From contig OX438742.1 in the NCBI GenBank assembly GCA_949316235.1, positions 38,632,853-38,696,852 on the forward strand: DNA of 64,000 nt, read 5' to 3'. Below are positions 56,122 to 64,000 of this stretch, piece after piece. The stretch is from Oegoconia quadripuncta. Lineage: Eukaryota; Arthropoda; Insecta; Lepidoptera; Autostichidae. Position numbers and translations under genes: made by a program. Below the pieces are notes generated by a model. That model searched no databases and was not told the DNA's origin. It was given only the letters and a program-made list of their open reading frames with translations. Numbering within the stretch: the first letter of the stretch is position 1; the number at the start of each line of letters is the position of its first letter.

Positions 56122-59100
56122 CGCTGCGGCTACACCATCTCTATAGTGGTACGAGAGTAGACTGTTAAACGGCCCGTCACGTGGAAGTCCCGCGTGCAAT
56201 AAAAACACTACTGAAATGCCAGTTGTAAGAAGACAACTTCGCCGTTTTCAACGTGGAGAGTTTATGGAACGCGTATAATGTAGTATTTTATCTGTGTGTA
56301 GAGTAGATCATATCAGTTGCTGTGTTTCATCTAACGATGATGTCGAAACGAGATTAAACTAGAAATTATTGTGACAAAATAGGTGAGCTATGAGATTTTT
56401 CAGGTTAATTCAATGCTTGATTGCATTTAAAATGTATTGATGTGAGGTTAGAAGCATATGTTTATTATTAACCAAAAATAATATAAGCTGTAAAAGTTGT
56501 TTAGTGAAATCGACGTGTTTGTGTTCTTTTTTGTTCTATCGGCCGCGATTCGTGAACATCAAGAAACTAAGGGGCCCATTTTACAAAAGGAAAATGTGGA
56601 TCAATCATTAATTTTATCCTTATATGTACAAAATGCGAAAGCTAAAAATGTAAAACAACAAAAAAAATCGATTCGTATTAAACGGGCGTGTTCAAAATTG
56701 GTGTGTAAATTAGAATTAGATAGAATAGGGTACCTGCCTTGTACCATTTCATTTTGTCATTTCTATGGTGATATAGAAGGCGTAATCGCTTTGTATTCGG
56801 CTAATGTGAACACGCCTCAAGTCTGCATGAGGATGTATGTATATCCGCGATGACCGTACTTTAGTAGTATTTACATTTAGAATTACGATGGCGTAACTGG
56901 TTTTATGCAAGACATTTTGGTTTATTTTATGTGAAGGAATTTATTATTATCGTTACTAATTAATAATAGAGAAATAATTTCGGAGGTTTAGGTGGGAAAA
57001 TAGCGATGTCTTTGTTAAAGTCGGCAGCTTCAGTAACGCGTATTTTTAAACTAAATTGGGTCCAGTCATGACCGGCTTTTATTATAAATTAACTGCAGTT
57101 CACGTGGTGATTGCTGTGTACAAATTGCAGCACTCTCTTGTCAATTCTTTTCACTACGAATTCGGCTCCCTTCTTTAAATCCCGCCTTAACGAAATTTAT
57201 TTGTCGCTCCGCAGTGGTTTGGGTCTTTAAAAGAGATTTAGTATTTCATATGTCGACTGTAATTTATTTCAGTATAGCTAGCACTCTACTCATTATGGGC
57301 ACGATCTCAATACATTTTATGTATTTGTATAATATGTACGTGTGGTTGTTTGATGATAAAATATTCAATGCTTGGTATAATCGCCGCATTAATATACATA
57401 TAATTGTTTGGTATAGCCATCAACAACAGTAGTGTTTAATTTTTTTTGGAATGTGTTAAACATCTTTTTCTCTGCTTAAGCTCAAGTATGATAGATAAGC
57501 CGTTTTATCACAGTTAGTATTTAACTGATGTTGAATTGTTTAACCCCATCCAATGGCACCGAGGTTGGTCAGTGAATTGAAGGTCGAAGTTAGCGTTGCC
57601 CCTGTAGTTTTAACCCTGGCACGAATTTGATGCAATGCATTTATAATCTAGGAATTACAATCCAGAGGCATTCGATAACGTGATGGACATAAATGTAATG
57701 TTTTTCCCAATGATAATGAATGAGACAAGGACGATCAGCTGTGTGCTTGTGTGACGGTGTCATTTGAGGAACAGCTTAGGTAGTGTGTAATGGGGTAAGG
57801 AGAAAACCTTTGGTGCGATTCTTTGTATACTTTTTTTTATTAAGTTATTTTGTATCGTTTTCTATTTATGTTGTGATGTTGGTCTTCCACGCGTTTGAAA
57901 GTTTCATTTTATTGAAAGAAAAATCATTTATCTACTTATTTAATTGTTTTTAATTATGTACAGTGATTAATTAAGCCGATTTGATATGATTTCTGTTTTA
58001 GTTGCCATGTTTAAACGACTAATAAAATATATGGGCGAGTAACACAAGAAGTAGAAAAGTATAATACATACACATACATAATACTAGTTTGTTAGTTAGC
58101 CGTTATCTAGTTTCTCTATCAGTAAGTGGTGTAGTGGTTCATTGGAAACGTAATAATTAATGGGTGTGTTCCACAAACAGCTCAAAAGGAACGACACTAG
58201 ATAAATCAATATTTATACATGTAATAATCTCACTGTAAATATTAGATTTTAGTAGAGCTAAGTGTTCCCGGCTCTCAAAGTAATTAAGGTTTTATGTAGA
58301 AATCGCATATTATTATTATCATAGATAAAAAAGAAAATATAATTTATACGTGAGAATTTTCGGCCAATACAAATGTTATATGTATATCAAAATTGTATTT
58401 TTAAATGATCTCTTCGGCGTTAATAGTATTTAGATAATTGCTTTAGGAGTCCGGAAGTGAAAGAATTTATTAAAATAAAAATAAGAAATATTTTCACACT
58501 ATATGTATCCTGATTAGTGGTCTAGTGAAACTGCTGGATTCCGAAAGTCCTCGATCTGGATGTCATGTAATCTCTTGTGTGCTAAGTGGAACTGTGACGT
58601 GTCGGCGCAGTCCTGTTGGAAAGAATATGAACGTTCGGGGTCCAGCATAAACGCCACGAAGTCATTTGGTAATAAATAAATAATCATTGTTGTCAATACA
58701 CCAAAACCATCTATACATATGAAACTGTTGTTACCAACTAGACTTAATGGACGTACCCAATAATCACATTATTGAATTATTGCAACTATCTCACACCTCC
58801 TATATATTGATCGGTCAGCTTGTTACAATTATTAAAGTATTATCTATTTATTATAGTATGTATTTACAGGCAGAGGAGCGAGACGCTGAGAAGTTATTAT
58901 CAATCAACGTCCATGTTATCGATGATATTGTATTACAATGAGTCCTAGCTGACCGATATATTTGTAAAACAAAATGAACATTTACAGTCGTAGATTCAAT
59001 CACCTCACTTATTATGCAAATAGTAATTATTAACTAACAAATAGTATATTTACATAGTCTAGGTATTTTTGTAAAAAATCGACAGCTCTTCTTTTACTTT

Positions 59101-60226
59101 CTTATACGATGGGAATGTTTCAAATAATTTGATATACCTAGTGATGATATCATAGTAAGATTTATTAAATTTTAGTACCTAATTTATTAATCGATTGCCA
59201 CAAAATTAACTATTTTTTTATTAACTCATTTGCCTGAACTTAGAGGAGAAACATATTTATTATACCCGCATGAGTATTTCGGCTGTACTTAAACATCCAA
59301 TTTACCATGAAGTATTGCTATCATTACAATGTTTCTTAGCAAAATACAATTGTTTTTAAAAGTCTAATAATAGTTTTAACAAATATATATTAGTGATATA
59401 TACATATATATATTAGAGAGGTATGACGCACATAACAAAAGAGAACAAGACAAATCCTTCTGAAAGTGATTCCAATATAATCATTTCTGTCATAGCTTCC
59501 GCAACTACATAGGTGTACTATTATAATGTAGCTGTAGTCAAAGTGACAAACATGAAAATAGCTATTACTCAATATAGTTTTTTGAGATTATTAGTATTAC
59601 TATGAGCCTGTTGTAGTCCTACTGCATTCATCTGCTCTTTCCATTCACAATCTGAAACGTCCCCATTTGAATATTTGACTAACGACAAATAACACCAAGT
59701 TATCGCTAGTGTAGTAACTTGTATTACACAAGTCATTAATTGAACTAGGACGATATGTAGAATAAATTTTATCTCCTGTCATCTGTGTTGTATAGACGTT
59801 CAAAATTTGATATATTTGTGTGCTCCTTGTCTTAGCCGCGTAATTATTTTAAATAAGTTACATAGCAAAGGGTGTTGTGTATCGGAATTGGAACACATAC
59901 CGTAATATGGATTTCAGTATCTCGTGCAATGAACAATTGAAACGATACTAAACAACACACCTTTGTAATGTATCGCATTTAAACTTATGTCTCCTGTGTT
60001 ATATGAAAATAAGCAATAATAAAAAATTGTCATTGTCGTAGTGCAAATAATATCTAGTTTTTTGAATTTTATGGGGGAAAGGAAAGATATATGTATGTAC
60101 TAAATATACTAAATAATGTTTATAGAATTTTTAATATTTTGCTCATTGGCTGAATGACATGATTGCTGATTATTATTATGCTGTGCATTTTTAATTAAAT
60201 TAATGATTTAAATTAAATGTAATAAA
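56122..60226 (+). other. cic: cic 3' UTR / downstream region with several poly(A) signals
   Basis: AATAAA at 56198-56203 lies 77 nt after the stop and could end a short 3' UTR. AT-rich DNA with no recognisable gene continues, with another clear AATAAA at 60221-60226. A TGTAAATA Pumilio-like octamer is near 58233. The 118-codon open frame at 56497-56853 shows no domain and I treat it as chance. Which poly(A) site is used cannot be told from sequence. Confidence 0.5.
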
Positions 60227-60409
60227 AGTCTACACAAGGGTCAGCGCAAACTATCGGACAGACTGAGGATTGAAAACTCAAGCATAATTAATCAGAATAG
60301 TGGGCGCCACTGTTGAAGCGGCAAACAAAACGAAACTTATTTCTATCTAACCATATTTTTAATATTTGACATAACTATTTAGAAAAACAAATCATGCAGG
60401 TCACTTAAG

Positions 60410-60720
60410 CAGACTTCCCAAAAATCAGGAATTAATTCAAAGGCCTTTGTGTGCGTTTTTTAAACAAGGTTCTTGTTCATATACAATTGTTCCTTTCAAT
60501 TAATTTAAATATATAAAACAGAAACTTATGTTAGTCTACTTGAATGATAATCAACCAGGGCTACTTGAATGATAATAACCAGTTTGTTCGGATGCCAGCC
60601 TATTTCACAATTAATAATTTGTTCCTTTTGCAATATAAAAGCCTTTCCGAGTTTCTTTCTTGTTCTACTCGGGGGAAAATTGCTTTTGAACAAGCGGTCG
60701 TTTAAAAAGGTAAACATAGG
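60410..60720 (+). mobile_element. 5'-truncated LINE copy, same family as 9280-10800
   Basis: Matches 10440-10540 (aattcattcaaaggg, aaacagaaactta) and the tail at 10640-10730 (atataaaagcctttccgag, gggggaaaattgcttttg). Contains a short direct duplication of ctacttgaatgataat at 60536 and 60561. Lies between the cic stop and its distal poly(A) candidate. Confidence 0.75.
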
Positions 60721-61680
60721 TAATATTTAGCGGGAAAAGAGTGCAGTTTATTGTCTGCTCTAGAATTGGCGCTCCGACAGTTTTCGCTGACATTTACGTG
60801 ACTATTTTCATTAGCATCACGTTTTAATTTCCAGCACATCTAATAATATAGTTAACTCTCCGTGAAATTAACACTTTTTGTTTGGTTTATGCTTGTGAGG
60901 GTTTGTAATAAATGTTTCAATTTGTTTTGATACTGTCCTTTTTACCCGACTGCGCCAGGACGATGGTAATGTTTTTTTTTCTCTAGTTGAGATAATGTTT
61001 TTGGAGTTATGCTGTGTTTTGATTTGACTTTTTGAGTGAATGTCTTTTCAGTGTGTTAGTTAATGTAATAACAAATATGAAAAGTTGAATGGAAGATATG
61101 AACTGCATATTACAAGTGCCTTATTGACTTTCAAAACAGGTTGCAGTCTATGTGGTTAATGGTACAGTGCATATTTAGGGTCCCTCCTTTGTTTTGTCAG
61201 TCAATAAAAGACAATTAATAGGCAGTTTCTTAATAGACTGAATTAACTACATTACATATATAACAAACAACTAAATGTTATATTTTAAGGAAGGTTAAAG
61301 GACATTTTAAATGAAGCATTTCATATTCGTTATTTATTTTTTCTACCTAAGGCATTAGTTTAATCGTTTAGTCAGTGAAATGTAAATATCTTGTTTAGAA
61401 GTTTTATTTACTTAGAGTAAGTGTTCAATTTAATGTATATTAGATTGAATGAGATAAAAGGATTGAAGTAGAAAAAATCTGAAATAGTAATCAAAACATA
61501 AGGGAGTTTTTAAATGTTTAGGTATCCAACTAATGGACCAATAATATCACCTTAACTTAGACACCATACTCAACAATATAAACTGAAACTCACTGTGTGC
61601 AGATCTTAACAAATTAACCCATAGCAATATGGACAGTCTGTTCAAGCATATTGGATCATTGTACGAACTTATGTTAAAAC

Positions 61681-61719
61681 AATAAAAACCTCGAAAACAT
61701 TTTATGCTTTTTATTTATT
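61681..61719. terminator. converging poly(A) signals between cic and the DMAC2-like gene
   Basis: AATAAA on the + strand at 61681-61686 faces two overlapping AATAAA hexamers on the - strand (61710-61719, tttatttatt on +). The minus pair would end the DMAC2-like mRNA about 365 nt after its stop. The plus signal could be a distal cic end. Confidence 0.55.
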
Positions 61720-61823
61720 GTCCATCTATATACATCTTAACATTAACAACAAAGTATCCATGACCCCCAGTAGGATTATATATTGTCCTGCTAGATTATG
61801 GACACGTCAACAACATAACTAAC

Positions 61824-61973
61824 ACTGGTGTCAATTTGGATGTACACCAATTAAACTAAAACCAGTTTTAAAGTAGTACTGTCTCTTTCTCCCTGGAACT
61901 GTACGATGCGACGGCACCACTCCAAAACTGGTTTTAGTTTAGTTTAGTGGTGTACATCCGAATCGACACCACT
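61824..61973 (+). mobile_element. 150-bp inverted-repeat element in the DMAC2-like 3' UTR
   Basis: Arms of about 50 bp (left core ggatgtacaccaattaaac, both arms with taaaaccagtttt) flank about 45 bp. Arms differ by substitutions and a small indel, so it is not recent. It lies between the stop (62079) and the - strand poly(A) signals, so the mRNA would carry a long hairpin. No clear target duplication. Confidence 0.7.
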
Positions 61974-62078
61974 ATCAACTTGTCTGTGAGATGTGTGTTA
62001 CATGAAAATTTCCTCACATCACTGCTTATTTACAATTGCACAACAATCTCTTTTTTTTACTGACAGTTCTGTTAATAT

Positions 62079-62499
62079 CTACAAAACCAGTTTTAAAATT
62101 AAACTTGGCCTTTCTTCTTCTAGTATAGATAATGCTGCTTGGACTGCAATATTATCGCCAGGATCTGTGATGATCAATAACTTCAGAGCTGACATTCTGG
62201 CAAGGGCATAAATACATTCAGGATCTATTTTACATCCAGTTATGTCTAAATATTCTAAAGTCGTACCACATAATCCTGCAATTCGATCTAGACACCAGAT
62301 ATCAATATGCTTGTTATTTTTCAAAGAGAGCCACTTGAGATAATTGAGGCCGCTCAGATTTTGTAGCCCCTCATACCGGATGCCATTGTGATGGAAGTTA
62401 GTGCAGTCGATGGCTTCTACGTAGTATCCATCAACATATTTCATTGGGAGATCTAATTTTGTGATATCACCATAAATCCAATCCTTAGAATCTTTCAAC
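62079..62499 (-). CDS. DMAC2-like exon 2 (aa 133-272), leucine-rich repeats
   Basis: Acceptor tactgttttcag at 62500; the split codon gives Arg, followed by LKDSKDWIYGDITKLD. It carries the leucine-rich lines and ends EEERPSLILKLVL then stop. This half gives the family assignment. Confidence 0.84.
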
Positions 62500-63353
62500 C
62501 TGAAAACAGTATCAGCAGATTATTGGATTGGTAAGTGATGACCACACAGAACTATGTATAATAAATATTGCAAAGTATACATTAAGGAAAATAGACATGA
62601 CTGTCATGTGATTTCTGACAAAGTAGAATAAGTCGACGACTGCTCTGCTAAACACCCAGACTGTGCTCGCTGGGTTACAACAAATAAATTCGAATGCTCC
62701 GTTGTGCCCCTTGATGCACTACAGATCATACAAAATTTACCAATTCTACCACCAGGGGGCACACTTTGGGTGTTCAGCAGAGCAGTCGTCAATAAGTCCA
62801 ATCTGTCTTTCCCATTGGTGTCGTAAAATAGGCCAGTGGTGAGCACAGGATAGTTGCATGTTTTCCATACAGTCTGCAATCGCCAACCTATTTAGTGTGG
62901 TGATTGTGGCAAATGCACCCATGAAAATTGATGTATGATGCAATGTGAAACATACCTAATAGCCGCATGACGATATGTAAAGAAGTGTATTGCAGATAAA
63001 TTTGAACCAAGGGCTGCAACTCTTTCTGGCAAAAAAATTTGATTCTGTATTTCTTGTACAACCTTCATTGACGCCCACCAGGTTTTTACCTGTTCCATGT
63101 TGAGATAAGGTAACCTTTGCAAACCGTTTAAGATTTCAGGGCTTGGATTTTTTCGAGTGAATAAGGATAGTTTGCTGTACCATTCGCCTTCCCGCTGTAT
63201 CCAAGGCTTTCGCCAATCCGGATAGGGTTTGCCGTGGACAGTGCGACTTTTCTTGCCCTCCTCGTCTTGTTGATAAATTGATTTATTTTCACAATAATGC
63301 CGAGAGGTTAACAAGGAGCGACACAAGTTCCGACATCTTAATGTGAACGCCAT
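62079..63353 (-). CDS. DMAC2/ATP5SL-like mitochondrial leucine-rich protein (2 exons joined)
   Basis: Exons 63353-62956 and 62499-62079 join in phase (398 + 421 nt = 272 aa plus stop). The N-terminus (MAFTLRCRNLCRSLLTSRHY) is basic, without acidic residues, as in mitochondrial presequences. The second half has leucine-rich repeat-like lines: YEGLQNLSGLNYLKWLSLKN, IDIWCLDRIAGLCGTTLEYL and DITGCKIDPECIYALARM. Spacing and residues match DMAC2 (formerly ATP5SL), which helps assemble the distal membrane arm of respiratory complex I in human mitochondria; DMAC2L/ATP5S is the nearest alternative. Length is close to human DMAC2 (about 257 aa). It converges on cic. ATG 63353 is preferred over an upstream ATG at 63407 because the presequence follows it directly. 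Confidence 0.82.
62635..62790 (+). mobile_element. 156-bp MITE with perfect 8-bp TSD in the DMAC2-like intron
   Basis: Terminal inverted repeats of about 36 bp (first 15 bp, gacgactgctctgct, perfect) enclose about 85 bp with no coding capacity. The element is flanked by identical AATAAGTC at 62627-62634 and 62791-62798. An 8-bp duplication fits hAT- or P-like transposases, but the GACGACTG end is not the usual hAT start, so the superfamily is open. Confidence 0.85.
62956..63353 (-). CDS. DMAC2-like exon 1 (aa 1-132)
   Basis: Starts at ATG 63353 and ends ATTAG|gtatgt at 62956 (phase 2). After the presequence comes a Lys/Arg-rich linker, then YPDWRKPWIQREGEWYSKLS, VKTWWASMKVVQEIQNQIF and AIHFFTYRHAAIR. 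The open frame continues 21 codons into the intron, which is not coding. Confidence 0.82.
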
Positions 63354-63454
63354 ATTAGTACGAGTAGTTAGAATTATGACTGGATAATTATTACAAATAA
63401 AATGCATTCATTTTTATGATAATTATTGAAAACTTATTTTTTTTGGTTATTTTT

Positions 63455-63975
63455 GTAATTTTTTTTTTTTTTTTTTTTCGTTTCATTCTCTCCTCTAGGA
63501 GAAGGCAAAGGGATCTAGCCCATAACAGCCATGTCTTATTTCTCTTATTTCTTCAGTTTGTAAGTCAGTCTCAGTCAAAACAAGTAATTCGTCGTATACT
63601 TGGCGTATACAGAGTCTAGTCACGGTCAAGTCATTCTTCAGTAAAGTGGCAGAATGCTTTACAAAAGATTTTGGCGGCTTCTTGTGGGAACCCGAAAGCT
63701 CCGTTACGCACTTTAATTTACACTTCCCTTCACTTGTACACCATCACTAACGTTTGCTGCACAATATTCTGCCATTATTAAGCTTCAAAAGTTAGAATGC
63801 ACAAATTATAAGAATTATAAAGAAAAATGCTACTTCACTCGCCGAGTTCCCGCCAAAAAGGTATAATTTTTTTTTTTTGTTAATAATGTTCGCCCTTTGA
63901 TAGGCAGGCCAAGGAGCATAGCCATACAGCCTCTTCTTCAGTAATTCTTCTTCTTCTTATTTTTGAGGATGGCAA
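63455..63975. repeat. region upstream of the DMAC2-like gene with two related repeat fragments
   Basis: 63480-63555 (ctctaggagaaggcaaaggg, cataacagccatgtctt) and 63895-63965 (gataggcaggccaaggagca, gccatacagcctcttcttca) are two diverged copies of one element. The promoter of the DMAC2-like gene should lie between 63354 and 63850; I see no clear core element. Confidence 0.45.
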
Positions 63976-64000
63976 CCAGTCAACCTCACTGTCGAGGGAC

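Noticed and set aside
56497..56853. 118-codon open frame downstream of cic as a separate gene
   Set aside because: Lys/Ser/Ile-rich AT-driven frame, no domain, no splice or promoter support; lies in the probable 3' UTR.

Overview
The window is animal nuclear DNA, most likely from a moth or butterfly. It is AT-rich, with GT-AG introns and many degraded jockey-like LINE fragments, tRNA-derived SINEs of lepidopteran type and small inverted-repeat DNA transposons. I see no bacterial or viral gene blocks.

Two genes are supported. The first, on the + strand, is capicua (cic), the HMG-box repressor that is relieved by Ras/MAPK signalling. I assembled 29 coding exons between 11892 and 56121. Every intron is GT-AG, every junction keeps phase, and the exon lengths sum to 5403 nt, which is 1800 codons plus a TAG stop. 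In order, the product carries the long-isoform N-terminal domain, a Cys/His-rich block, a VFPWQTLVPLL block, a 14-3-3-type RRSQSLSAL site, the HMG box, an LAPTPAQLG block and the C-terminal C1 motif. A possible second first exon (20132-20182) follows a CpG-rich, three-copy tandem repeat and splices in phase to exon 2. The second gene, on the - strand (63353 to 62079, two coding exons, 272 aa), is a DMAC2/ATP5SL-like mitochondrial leucine-rich protein. The two genes converge, and their poly(A) signals lie about 30 bp apart near 61.7 kb.

Layout: 1-11.9 kb is intergenic or 5' non-coding DNA with SINE and LINE remnants, a MITE and two odd palindromic structures. From 12.1 to 19.1 kb, inside cic intron 1, lies a large degenerate array of 15-16 bp units with a 265-283 bp higher-order period, interrupted by an antisense LINE and by an 889 bp hAT-type element. 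From 20.4 to 23.6 kb are exons 2-3, and from 23.6 to 32.4 kb a large, mostly featureless intron. From 32.4 to 56.1 kb are exons 4-29 with repeats in the introns, including an 880 bp foldback element. From 56.1 to 61.7 kb is the 3' UTR or intergenic interval, and from 62.1 to 63.4 kb the DMAC2-like gene.

The most unusual signal is a recurring microstructure at four loci (2492-2567, 6385-6449, 25388-25470, 45136-45190): two adjacent hairpins whose 4-nt loops are identical (ACTT, CTAC, AAGA, ATAA). Each locus reads as left flank, tetranucleotide, inverted copy of the left flank, inverted copy of the right flank, the same tetranucleotide, right flank. This looks like the scar of a 4-nt staggered break in which both ends were filled in and copied back on themselves before joining.
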